Of a DNA stretch of 51,960 nucleotides, positions 42,251 to 51,960 are shown one piece after another. The notes under the pieces were generated by a model. The model saw only the letters and a list, made by a program, of their open reading frames with translations, was not told the DNA's origin and searched no databases. The stretch's first letter is position 1. Each line of letters starts with the position of its first letter. A program made the translations under genes and the position numbers. Origin of the DNA: Burkholderiaceae bacterium (GTDB lineage: Bacteria; Pseudomonadota; Gammaproteobacteria; Burkholderiales; Burkholderiaceae_C); NCBI GenBank assembly GCA_016790515.1, contig JAEUOY010000075.1:1-51960 (forward strand), given 5' to 3'.

Positions 42251-44116
42251 ATGGAGCACGGCGGCTGGATCGCCAACGCGCTGGTCTACCTCGCCGCCGC
42301 GGTGCTGGCGGTGCCGCTGGCGCGGCTGCTGGGCCTGGGCGCGATCATCGGCTACCTGGCCGCGGGCATCGTGATCGGGCCCTGGGGGCTGAAGCTGGTC
42401 GACGACCCGGCGGCGATCCTGCATTTCGCCGAGTTCGGCGTCGTGCTGATGCTGTTCCTGGTCGGGCTGGAGCTCGAGCCGCGCCGGCTGTGGGCGATGC
42501 GGCGGCCGATCTTCGGCGTCGGCAGCGTGCAGCTGCTGGGCTCGGCGGCGCTGATGACCGGCGCCGGTCTGGCCGCCGCGCTGGCCTGGCCGCTGCCCTG
42601 GTCCATTGCGCTGGTGGCCGCGCTGGGGCTGGCGATGTCGTCGACCGCGATCGGCCTGGGCGCGCTGGCCGAGCGCAACCTGATGGCCACCGCGTCGGGC
42701 CAGAACGTGCTGTCGGTCGCGCTGCTGCAGGACATTGCGGCGATCCCGATCCTGGCGCTGGTGCCGCTGCTGGCGCTGGACGCCGGCGGGCCCGGCGGCG
42801 GCGGCAGCGGCTGGCTCGCCGCGGCCAGGGCGCTGGGCGTGGTCGCCGCGATCATCCTCGGCGGCCGCCTGCTGCTGCGCCCGGCGCTGCGCTGGATCGC
42901 CCGCAGCGACACGCCCGAGATCTTCACCGCCGCGGCGCTGCTGCTGGTGGTGGCCACCGCGGCGCTGATGCAGTCGGTGGGCCTGAGCATGGCGCTGGGC
43001 GCCTTCCTCGCCGGCGTGCTGCTGGCCGAGAGCGAGTACCGGCGCGAGCTGGAGACCGACCTCGAGCCGTTCAAGGGCCTGCTGCTGGGGCTGTTCTTCA
43101 TCGCCGTGGGCATGAGCATCGACTTCGCCGTGGTGCTGGCGCATCCGGCGCTGATGGCCGCGGTGGTGGTCGGCTTCCTGGCCCTGAAGGCGCTGGTGCT
43201 GTGGGGCCTGGCGCGCGCGGTCGGCCTGCCGCTGCTCGAGCGGCCGGTGTTCGTGGTGCTGCTGGCGCAGGGCGGCGAGTTCGGCTTCGTGGTGTTCCAG
43301 GCGGCGCAGCAATCGGGCGTGATGGACGCGCCGACCGCCTCGTTCCTGGTCGCCGCGGTCGCGGTGTCGATGCTGCTGACGCCGCTGCTGCTGCTGGGCG
43401 CCGACCGCTGGTGGGTGCCCAAGCTGGCCGCGCGGGCCGGCCGCGGCGCTGCGGCAAGGCCGGCCGAGCTCAGCGAGCCGCAGCATGCGCCGGTGATCAT
43501 CGCCGGCTTCGGCCGCTACGGCCAGATCGTCGGCCGGCTGCTCAACGCCAGCGGCCTGTCGGCCACCGTGCTCGAGCACGACGCCGACCAGGTCGAGACG
43601 GTGCGCCGCTTCGGCTGGCGGGTGTTCTACGGCGACGCGACCCGGCTCGACCTGCTGCGCACCGCCGGCGCCGCCGAGGCCCGGGTGCTGGTGCTGGCGA
43701 TCGACGACATCGAGCAGAGCCTGAAGGTGGCGGCCCTGGTGCGCGAGCACTTTCCGCAGCTGGCGGTGGTCGCCCGCGCCCGCAACGTGAGCCACTACTA
43801 CCGGCTGAAGCAGCTGGGCGTCACGCGCATCGAGCGCGAGCTGCTCGACGCCTCGCTGGCGAGCGGGCGCCGCGTGCTCGAGCTGATGGGCTGGCAGCCG
43901 CATGCGGCGCGCAACCAGGCGCTGCGCTTCCGCGCCCACAACATCGAGCTGGTCGAGCAGATGGCGCCGCACCTGGGCGACGAACAGAAGCTGATCGCGC
44001 TGGCCAAGCAAGGCCGCCAGCAGCTCGAGACGATGTGGGCGCAGGAGCGCGCCGCACAGGCCGCGCAGCGCAACCGCCAGGGCTGGCACGGCGACGACGA
44101 AGCGGCCGACCGATAG
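42251..44116 (+). CDS. kefC: Glutathione-regulated potassium/proton antiporter, KefB/KefC type
   Basis: A 621-residue CPA2 antiporter. The N-terminal part is a ~12-span transporter (GLGAIIGYLAAGIVIGPWGL, LGLAMSSTAIGLGAL, ALGAFLAGVLLAESEYR). The C-terminal half is an RCK/TrkA-N domain: APVIIAGFGRYGQIVGRLL, FYGDATRLDLLRTAG, VLAIDD. It exports potassium and acidifies the cytoplasm during electrophile stress. ATG 42251 (MEHGGWIANALVYL) fits the family N-terminus; a TTG at 42233 overlapping the kefF stop would add six residues. Confidence 0.92.
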   Translation: MEHGGWIANALVYLAAAVLAVPLARLLGLGAIIGYLAAGIVIGPWGLKLVDDPAAILHFAEFGVVLMLFLVGLELEPRRLWAMRRPIFGVGSVQLLGSAALMTGAGLAAALAWPLPWSIALVAALGLAMSSTAIGLGALAERNLMATASGQNVLSVALLQDIAAIPILALVPLLALDAGGPGGGGSGWLAAARALGVVAAIILGGRLLLRPALRWIARSDTPEIFTAAALLLVVATAALMQSVGLSMALGAFLAGVLLAESEYRRELETDLEPFKGLLLGLFFIAVGMSIDFAVVLAHPALMAAVVVGFLALKALVLWGLARAVGLPLLERPVFVVLLAQGGEFGFVVFQAAQQSGVMDAPTASFLVAAVAVSMLLTPLLLLGADRWWVPKLAARAGRGAAARPAELSEPQHAPVIIAGFGRYGQIVGRLLNASGLSATVLEHDADQVETVRRFGWRVFYGDATRLDLLRTAGAAEARVLVLAIDDIEQSLKVAALVREHFPQLAVVARARNVSHYYRLKQLGVTRIERELLDASLASGRRVLELMGWQPHAARNQALRFRAHNIELVEQMAPHLGDEQKLIALAKQGRQQLETMWAQERAAQAAQRNRQGWHGDDEAADR

Positions 44117-44170
44117 GTCGGCCAGGGCTGCCTATCCCGGCGCGGCGTGCAGCAGACCGGCCCTGGCGAG

Positions 44171-44746
44171 TCAGGCCAGGGTGCAGGCGTCCTCGAAGCT
44201 CAGACGCGGGTTGCGCGCGAACACCTTGCTCGGGTCGCCGCGGCCCAGCGTGCAGATGAAGTTGCTCCTGACCGCCGTGCCGGCGAAGAAGGCGGCATCG
44301 AGCTTGGCCTTGTCGAAACCGCTCATTGGCCCGCAGTCCAGCCCCAGCGCGCGCGCGGCGATGATCATGTAGCCGCCCTGCAGGCTGGAATTTCGGAACG
44401 CCGATTCCTGGATCATCGCGTCCTTGCCGGCGAACCACGACCGGGCGTCGACATGCGGGAACAGCTGCGGCAGCTTGTCGTGGAAGGCCAGGTCCATGCC
44501 GACGATCACCGTCACCGGCGCCTGCTGGATCTTGGCCACGTTGCCGGGCGACACGCATTCGAGCAGCCGGGCCTTGGCCTCGGCACTGCGCACGAAGACG
44601 AATCGCGCCGGGCAGGAGTTGGCCGCCGTCGGGCCGAACTTCAGCAGGTCATAGAGCTCGCGCAGCTGCGCGTCGGGCACCGGATGGTCGAGGTAGCCGT
44701 TCTGGGTGCGGGCTTCGGTGAACAGCTGGGCGGTGGTCAGGGACAT
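44171..44746 (-). CDS. Nitroreductase family protein, RutE/malonic-semialdehyde-reductase-like
   Basis: A 191-residue FMN oxidoreductase. [39 protein letters not shown] and [20 protein letters not shown] are the FMN/nicotinamide segments of the RutE (YdfG/HadB) branch; [16 protein letters not shown] follows. No pyrimidine-degradation (rut) genes are nearby, so it probably serves as a general nitro- or semialdehyde reductase. Divergent from the DUF1841 gene, 41 bases apart, over a perfect palindrome. Confidence 0.88.
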   Translation of the reverse strand: MSLTTAQLFTEARTQNGYLDHPVPDAQLRELYDLLKFGPTAANSCPARFVFVRSAEAKARLLECVSPGNVAKIQQAPVTVIVGMDLAFHDKLPQLFPHVDARSWFAGKDAMIQESAFRNSSLQGGYMIIAARALGLDCGPMSGFDKAKLDAAFFAGTAVRSNFICTLGRGDPSKVFARNPRLSFEDACTLA

Positions 44747-44774
44747 GGAAGGAGAGCCTTCGGGCAGGAAAAGC

Positions 44775-44786
44775 CGACAATTGTCG
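44775..44786. promoter_or_regulatory. Perfect 12-bp palindrome between divergent genes
   Basis: CGACAATTGTCG is perfectly palindromic and ends one base before the DUF1841 ATG. It contains GACAAT, a -10-like hexamer, on both strands, so it could act as a two-way promoter core or as an operator. The DUF1841 gene has no Shine-Dalgarno sequence. Confidence 0.45.
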
Positions 44787-44787
44787 A

Positions 44788-45219
44788 ATGTTCCAACCGT
44801 CCCAGCACGATGTACGGCGATTCTTCTGCGAGACCTGGCGCAAGCAGCGCGCGGGCGCACCGCTGACGCCGATGGAGGCGATGGCCGCCGACTGGATCGC
44901 CGAACACCCCGAATACCACGCCGACCTGGCCGACGCGGAGGCCGCGGTGGCCGCCCGCTATGCGGTCGAGGACGGCCGTACCAACCCCTTCCTGCACCTG
45001 GCGATGCACCTGTCGATCGCCGAGCAATGCAGCATCGACCAGCCCACCGGCATCCGCCAGGCGGTGGCGCTGCTGGCAGCGCGCCGCAACCTGCTGCACG
45101 AGGCCCACCATGAGGTGATGGAGTGCCTGGGCGAGATGATTTGGGCCAGCCAGCGCAGCGGGCTGCCGCCCGACGGCCAGGCCTACCTCGACGCGGTGCG
45201 GCGGCGCGCGACCCGCTGA
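44788..45219 (+). CDS. DUF1841 family protein
   Basis: A 143-residue protein of a betaproteobacterial/gammaproteobacterial family of unknown function, with [57 protein letters not shown] and [18 protein letters not shown]. The repeated His/Glu residues in the C-terminal helices could bind metal. It is soluble and without a signal peptide. Confidence 0.88.
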   Translation: MFQPSQHDVRRFFCETWRKQRAGAPLTPMEAMAADWIAEHPEYHADLADAEAAVAARYAVEDGRTNPFLHLAMHLSIAEQCSIDQPTGIRQAVALLAARRNLLHEAHHEVMECLGEMIWASQRSGLPPDGQAYLDAVRRRATR

Positions 45220-45245
45220 ATGTCCGTGACCGCAGCCGGCGCCGG

Positions 45246-45440
45246 TCAGGCCGCCGGCGCGTAGCCCTCTTCGGTCAGCGCCGCGGCGAAGGCCTGCGCC
45301 GGCTGGCTCGATTCGATCTGCACACGGTGGCTGGGCAGGTCGATCTGCACGGTGGCGCCCTGGTCCACGCGCTGCACCGTCTCGGTGACGGCGCGAACGC
45401 AATGGCCGCAGGTCATGGTGGGCAGGGTCAGCTCGATCAT
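45246..45440 (-). CDS. Heavy-metal-associated domain protein, CopZ-like copper chaperone
   Basis: A 64-residue single HMA domain starting [20 protein letters not shown], with the metal-binding MTCGHC and the usual beta-alpha-beta-beta-alpha-beta order ([28 protein letters not shown]). It would carry Cu(I) to the divergent CopA ATPase, 65 bases away. No CueR-type operator was evident between the two genes. Confidence 0.9.
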   Translation of the reverse strand: MIELTLPTMTCGHCVRAVTETVQRVDQGATVQIDLPSHRVQIESSQPAQAFAAALTEEGYAPAA

Positions 45441-45505
45441 CGGGGGCTCCGGGGCATTGCATCAGCGCAAGCCGATATTCTGCGCCCGGCGCTAGGATGC
45501 CGGCC

Positions 45506-47926
<2,421 letters not shown>

Positions 47927-47935
47927 GGCCCGGGG

Positions 47936-49252
47936 TCAGCGCCGCTGGCGCAGCACCTCGTCGCCGGCCCACAGCCCGTCGAGCTGCGGGAAGTTCCAGC
48001 GGCCCGGCGGCTCGCGGCCGACGATGCGGTCGGGCGCACCCTGCGACAGGTCCAGCGTCTGCGGCGTGATCGGCAGGTCGGTGACGGTCGAGAAGAACAC
48101 CTTGACCCAGGGCGCCGTCAGCGCCGCAGGGTTCTGCTCGATCACCACCGCCAGCCGTCCCGATTGCAGCCGCACCAGCGCGCCGTTCGGATAGATGCCC
48201 AGGCTGCAGACGAAGTGGCTGAAGACCGCGCGGTCGAAATGGCCCGACCACGAGGCCATGCGGGCGATCGATTTGGCCGGGTCCCAGCCGGCCTTGTACG
48301 GCCGGTTGGAGGTGATCGCGTCGTAGACGTCGCACACCGCGCCCATGCGGGCCAGCGGCGACAGGTGCTCGCCTTCCAGGCCGTGCGGGTAGCCGCGGCC
48401 GTCGACGCGCTCATGGTGGTGCAGGCAGACATCGAGCACCGCCTCGCTGGCCCCCTGCCCTTCCTGCAGCATCTGCCAGCCGCGCTCGGGATGACCGCGG
48501 ATCACCGCGAACTCGGCCTCGGTCAGCTTGGTCGTCTTGTTCAGGATCGCCTGCGGCATCGCCGCCTTGCCGAGGTCGTGCAGCAGGCCGGCCAGCCCGG
48601 CTTCGCGGCAGGCCGCGTCGTCCAGGCCCATCCGCTGCGCCAGCGCCACCATCAGCGCGCAGACCGCCACCGAGTGCATGTAGGAATAGTCGTCGGCCGT
48701 CTTCAGCCGCGCCAGGCTGACCAGGGCACCCGGATTGCGGAACACCGAGCGGGTGATGTCGTCGACCAGCGGCAGGCAGCGCTCGGCCTGCAGCGCATGG
48801 CCCAGCCGGGCCTCGGTGAACATCGCGCTGACCGCCTCGCGCGAGCGCTTGCACAGCTTTGCCGCCTGCTGCAGTTCCTCGGCCATGGACACCTGGGCCG
48901 GACGGGCTTCGGGCGCCGAAGGGTCCTTGCCATCCGGCGGCGCAGGCGGTGCCGACGGCGTGGTCTCGCGCCCGGCCCGCAGGAGTGGCGCGGCGGCGGC
49001 GTGGCGAGCGCGCCCGGGCGGCGCCGGCGTCGCGGCGCCGGCATCGGCGACGTCCAGGCCTCGCGCGGTGTCGATCCAGCATGTGCGCACCCCGCTCTCG
49101 CGCAGGCGGCGCAGGTCGGCGCCGTCGCGCAGGACGAAGCGGGTCTTCCAGAACGGATGGGCCAGCCAGTCGCCTTCGATCGAATGCAGGTGCATGCCCA
49201 GCCGCAACTGGGACACCTCGATCCGCTTCAGGTGGTCGCTGCGCTCGCCCAT
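47936..49252 (-). CDS. HD-GYP domain protein, putative c-di-GMP phosphodiesterase
   Basis: A 438-residue protein. The N-terminal ~70 residues ([20 protein letters not shown]...) are the DUF3391 domain often found before HD-GYP. After an Ala/Pro linker comes the HD domain ([33 protein letters not shown]) with the GYP motif [15 protein letters not shown] and [15 protein letters not shown]. The key residues for c-di-GMP hydrolysis are all present. It has no membrane segment. It converges tail-to-tail with copA, 9 bases apart. Confidence 0.93.
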   Translation of the reverse strand: MGERSDHLKRIEVSQLRLGMHLHSIEGDWLAHPFWKTRFVLRDGADLRRLRESGVRTCWIDTARGLDVADAGAATPAPPGRARHAAAAPLLRAGRETTPSAPPAPPDGKDPSAPEARPAQVSMAEELQQAAKLCKRSREAVSAMFTEARLGHALQAERCLPLVDDITRSVFRNPGALVSLARLKTADDYSYMHSVAVCALMVALAQRMGLDDAACREAGLAGLLHDLGKAAMPQAILNKTTKLTEAEFAVIRGHPERGWQMLQEGQGASEAVLDVCLHHHERVDGRGYPHGLEGEHLSPLARMGAVCDVYDAITSNRPYKAGWDPAKSIARMASWSGHFDRAVFSHFVCSLGIYPNGALVRLQSGRLAVVIEQNPAALTAPWVKVFFSTVTDLPITPQTLDLSQGAPDRIVGREPPGRWNFPQLDGLWAGDEVLRQRR

Positions 49253-49304
49253 GGCCTGTCGGACCTATCGGCCGGCGGCGGGCCGGCTTGAGCGGCGCCG
49301 GCCA

Positions 49305-49330
49305 CGAAAGACCGCTGCACCGGCAGCGGT
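49305..49330 (-). terminator. Stem-loop downstream of the cytochrome c gene
   Basis: On the minus strand ACCGCTGC and GCAGCGGT form a perfect 8-base stem around a 4-base loop (49311-49330), followed by CTTTC. It lies 23 bases after the cytochrome stop codon. The short T-run makes it a moderate intrinsic terminator. Confidence 0.55.
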
Positions 49331-49353
49331 TCTCGGGTGGCGCCGATGCGGGC

Positions 49354-50037
49354 TCAGCGCAGGCGCGACTGCGGCACCACCGCCAGTTCACCCGGCAGCG
49401 AGGCCAGGTAGCCGGCCACCTGCTTGAGCTCGGCGTGGCTGAAGGTGGGCTTCTTCTTGCCGTCGGCTTCCTGCACCACCTGGCTGCGCATCGACGCGTT
49501 GCTGCGGCCGACATGCGGGTTGCCGTCGGTCTGGTAGGCCTTCAGCGCGGCATACAGGTAGTCGGCATGCTGGCCGGCCAGGCGCGGGTAGGTCGGGTCG
49601 ATCGGGGCGCTGAAGTTGGCGCCATGGCAGGCCACGCAGGCGGCCATGCGGTCCTTCAGCGGCTCGGGCACCGGCCTGGCCAGCGCGGTCGGCGCGGTGT
49701 TGCCGGCGGCCTTGCCCTGGGCCTCGTAGAAGGCGCCCAGGTCGGCCATGTCCTGCTCGGTCAGCGACGCGGCGATGCCGCGCATCGTCGGGTGCTTGCG
49801 GTCGCCCTTCTGGTAGGCGGTGAGCGCACTGGCGATGTACTTCGCGCTCTGGCCGGCGATCATCGGCACCTTGTAGACCTCGGGAAAGCTGGCCTGGTAG
49901 CCGACGATGCCGTGGCAGCCGATGCACATCTGGGCCTTGGCTTCGCCCTTGGCGGCGTCGCCCGCCGCAGCCTGGGCCAGCGCGTTCGGGCCGGCGACGG
50001 CCAGCAGCAGGGGAATCAGAAAGGATGCTGTCTTCAT
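49354..50037 (-). CDS. Periplasmic dihaem cytochrome c (c4-like)
   Basis: A 227-residue secreted cytochrome. A signal peptide (MKTASFLIPLLLAVAGPNAL) precedes two class I cytochrome domains with haem sites CIGCH (Cys38, Cys41, His42) and CVACH in the second half; axial methionines are likely in HPTMRGIA and NASMRSQ. The c4 family passes electrons to terminal oxidases or other periplasmic acceptors. Divergent from the moxR gene; the 226-base gap holds ATTATA and TATACT -10-like hexamers but no clear full promoter. Confidence 0.9.
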   Translation of the reverse strand: MKTASFLIPLLLAVAGPNALAQAAAGDAAKGEAKAQMCIGCHGIVGYQASFPEVYKVPMIAGQSAKYIASALTAYQKGDRKHPTMRGIAASLTEQDMADLGAFYEAQGKAAGNTAPTALARPVPEPLKDRMAACVACHGANFSAPIDPTYPRLAGQHADYLYAALKAYQTDGNPHVGRSNASMRSQVVQEADGKKKPTFSHAELKQVAGYLASLPGELAVVPQSRLR

Positions 50038-50263
50038 TGTCGGGCGGGCTGAGAGGGTGTCGCTGCGGGGGGAGGGCTGGACGGCCGCTGCGCCGTGGCC
50101 GGCAAGGCAGCGGCGAGCTTGCATCGAGGGCTGTCAACTTGAGGACGGGCGATTATAGAGGCGACCCTTATACTGATCCGGCTCCGGAATGGCCGCTCGA
50201 CGGGCTGATCGAAGGGCTGCTTCCCCCCACTCTCCGACAGGGCCCTCAGCGGTCGACATCGCC

Positions 50264-51118
50264 ATGAAGTTTCAAGGAACCGACAACTACGTCGCCACGC
50301 AGGATCTGATGCTCGCGGTGAACGCGGCGATCACGCTGAAGCGGCCGCTGCTGGTCAAAGGCGAACCCGGCACCGGCAAGACCATGCTGGCCGAGGAGGT
50401 GGCGTCGGCGCTGGACATGCCGCTGCTGCAGTGGCACGTCAAGAGCACGACCAAGGCACAGCAGGGCCTGTACGAATACGACGCGGTCAGCCGGCTGCGC
50501 GACAGCCAGCTCGCCGGCGTCGAGGGCTCGGCCAAGGTGCGCGACATCAGCAACTACATCGTGCGCGGCGTGCTTTGGCAGGCCTTCACCGCCGAGCAGC
50601 CGGTGGCGCTGCTGATCGACGAGATCGACAAGGCCGACATCGAGTTCCCGAACGACCTGCTGCGCGAGATCGACCGCATGGAGTTCTACGTCTACGAGAC
50701 GCGCGAGCTGATCCGTGCGAAGCACCGGCCGCTGGTGTTCATCACCTCCAACAACGAGAAGGAGCTGCCCGACGCCTTCCTGCGCCGCTGCTTCTTCCAC
50801 TACATCAAGTTCCCGGACGCGGACACGATGAAGAGCATCGTGCAGGTGCACTTCCCGGGCCTGAAGAAGGAACTGCTCGGCGCCGCGCTGAAGAACTTCT
50901 ACGACGTGCGCAACCTGCCCGGGCTGAAGAAAAAGCCGTCGACCTCGGAGCTGCTCGACTGGTTGAAGCTCCTCGTCGCCGAGGACATCCCGCTCGAGGT
51001 GCTGCAGAGCAAGGACGAGAAGGTGTCGGTGCCGCCGCTGGTGGGTGCGCTGCTGAAGAACGAGCAGGACGTGAGCCTGTTCGAGAAGCTCGTGTTCATG
51101 CAACGGCATAACCGTTGA
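50264..51118 (+). CDS. MoxR-family AAA+ ATPase (CoxD-like)
   Basis: A 284-residue single-domain MoxR ATPase. Walker A is GEPGTGKTMLAEEVA, Walker B ALLIDEIDKADIEFPNDLL, sensor-1 FITSNNEKELPDAF and the arginine-finger LRRCFFHYI. ATG 50264 gives the family N-terminus MKFQGTDNYV. Together with the vWA gene starting at 51940 it forms a CoxD/CoxE-type pair that acts as a chaperone for metal-cofactor enzymes in known cases. It is much shorter than the cassette MoxR at 5113 and is clearly a different subfamily. Confidence 0.93.
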   Translation: MKFQGTDNYVATQDLMLAVNAAITLKRPLLVKGEPGTGKTMLAEEVASALDMPLLQWHVKSTTKAQQGLYEYDAVSRLRDSQLAGVEGSAKVRDISNYIVRGVLWQAFTAEQPVALLIDEIDKADIEFPNDLLREIDRMEFYVYETRELIRAKHRPLVFITSNNEKELPDAFLRRCFFHYIKFPDADTMKSIVQVHFPGLKKELLGAALKNFYDVRNLPGLKKKPSTSELLDWLKLLVAEDIPLEVLQSKDEKVSVPPLVGALLKNEQDVSLFEKLVFMQRHNR

Positions 51119-51218
51119 CCCCCCGGAGCGCCTTCCCGCGCTCTCCCCCGGGGGGACGCCGCTGGCAGACCGGCGGCGCCGGATCCGCGGCGGCGCTCGA
51201 TCTCTCAGGCGGAGTCTC

Positions 51219-51821
51219 ATGAGTTTCACGACCCCTTTCAGCCTGCACGGCACCCACGCTTCGCTCGTGCCGCTCGACCTTTCCCACGCGGAGGCGCTGT
51301 GCGACGCGGTGCGTGACGGCGAGCTGTGGCGGCTCTGGTACACGGCGGTGCCTTCCCCCCAGGGCATGGTGGCGGAGATCGAGCGGCGGCTCGGGCTGCA
51401 GGCGAAGGGGTCGATGCTGCCGTTCACGGTGCTCGATGCCGAGGGCGTGCCCGCGGGCATGACCACCTACATGAACATCGACGCGGTGAACCGCCGGGTC
51501 GAGATCGGCAGCACCTGGTACACACGGCGGGTGCAGCGCACGCCGCTGAACACCGAGTGCAAGCTGATGCTGCTCACGCGGGCCTTCGACGAGCTGGACT
51601 GCATCGCCGTCGAGTTCCGCACCCACTTCTTCAACCACCAGAGCCGGCGCGGCATCGAGCGCCTGGGCGCCAAGCTCGACGGCGTGCTGCGCAGCCACCA
51701 GCGCGCCAGCGACGGCACGCTGCGCGACACCTGCGTCTACAGCATCGTCGCCGCCGAGTGGCCCACGGTGCGCTCGCACCTGCGCTGGCAGCTGGACAAG
51801 CCGCGGCCCGCCCCGCCGTGA
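51219..51821 (+). CDS. GNAT-family acetyltransferase, RimJ/RimL type
   Basis: A 200-residue acetyltransferase with the pattern of ribosomal-protein N-acetyltransferases: LVPLDLSHAEALCDAVRDGE, LPFTVLDAEGVPAGMTTYMN, VEIGSTWYTRRVQRTPLNTE, LLTRAFDELDCIAVEFRTHF and NHQSRRGIERLGAKLDGVLR. It sits between moxR and the vWA gene. Target protein or small molecule unknown. Confidence 0.9.
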   Translation: MSFTTPFSLHGTHASLVPLDLSHAEALCDAVRDGELWRLWYTAVPSPQGMVAEIERRLGLQAKGSMLPFTVLDAEGVPAGMTTYMNIDAVNRRVEIGSTWYTRRVQRTPLNTECKLMLLTRAFDELDCIAVEFRTHFFNHQSRRGIERLGAKLDGVLRSHQRASDGTLRDTCVYSIVAAEWPTVRSHLRWQLDKPRPAPP

Positions 51822-51939
51822 CCGGCCGCGGCCGGCCGCGCGCGGTACGCCCTGCAACATCCCGCCGCGCCCGCCGGCCGGCGCGCCGGGTGATACTGCG
51901 GGCCTGCCCGCCGGCCCTGCCGACGCTCCGGGACCCGAG

Positions 51940-51960
51940 ATGCTGATCAACTTCTTCTTC
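51940..51960 (+). CDS. Start of a vWA-domain (CoxE-like) protein, truncated by the window end
   Basis: Only seven codons are visible (MLINFFF). This is the usual beginning of CoxE-like vWA proteins that follow moxR genes, and the position after the MoxR/GNAT pair agrees. The call rests on these few residues and context. Confidence 0.5.

Noticed and set aside
45441-45505. A CueR-type copper operator between the chaperone and CopA genes.
   Set aside because: No dyad of the ACCTTCC...GGAAGGT type is visible; regulation remains unknown.

Overview
The window is uniformly GC-rich and carries a gene repertoire typical of a betaproteobacterium of the order Burkholderiales (Rubrivivax/Leptothrix-like). 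The evidence is the kynBUA order, a PEP-CTERM exported protein, the DUF3579 and DUF1841 small proteins, the rpsT/murJ/SirB1 and hda/HAD/pcnB/folK neighbourhoods, and -10 elements lying right against start codons. No tRNA, rRNA, CRISPR array, transposase or integrase was recognised.

Layout. 1-3486: the end of a retropepsin-like protease, then the kynurenine operon kynB-kynU-kynA (tryptophan to anthranilate) behind a clear promoter/operator. 3745-10718: a three-gene accessory cassette made of a TIR-domain protein, a MoxR-type AAA+ ATPase and a 1494-residue multidomain protein ending in an alpha/beta-hydrolase fold that has lost its nucleophile serine. It looks like an NTP-dependent conflict (probably anti-phage) system of the TIR/MoxR/third-partner type and is the most interesting region. 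Its right edge abuts a decayed metallo-beta-lactamase-fold pseudogene that follows an hpf/raiA-like gene. 12010-17215: a GNAT gene and a cluster (MaoC/FAS1-like hydratase, acyl-CoA dehydrogenase, CaiB CoA-transferase, MmgE/PrpD) resembling the Pseudomonas itaconate degradation operon, except that its CitE-like lyase survives only as a 29-codon stump. 17297-30181, all on the minus strand: FAD oxidoreductase, small basic protein, HtrA protease, OsmC, DUF47-Pit phosphate transport, folK, an exported unknown, pcnB, HAD phosphatase, hda, SirB1 and murJ.

30370-33487: rpsT with a triplicated terminator hairpin, DUF3579 and argD-argF. 33672-36667: a four-repeat Pho box, a Tat-exported PhoX phosphatase and a PEP-CTERM protein. 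A second, reversed Pho-like repeat array lies before DUF47-pit, so the window may hold both the induced and the repressed arm of a PhoB response. 36816-44116: metallophosphoesterase, a Ser/Thr kinase fused to a universal-stress domain, a YkgJ cysteine-cluster protein, a LuxR-type response regulator, a ParA-MaoC pair and kefF-kefC. 44171-51960: nitroreductase, DUF1841, a copper chaperone divergent from a CopA ATPase, an HD-GYP protein, a dihaem cytochrome c, and an ordinary MoxR gene followed by a GNAT and the first codons of a probable CoxE-like vWA gene running off the end.
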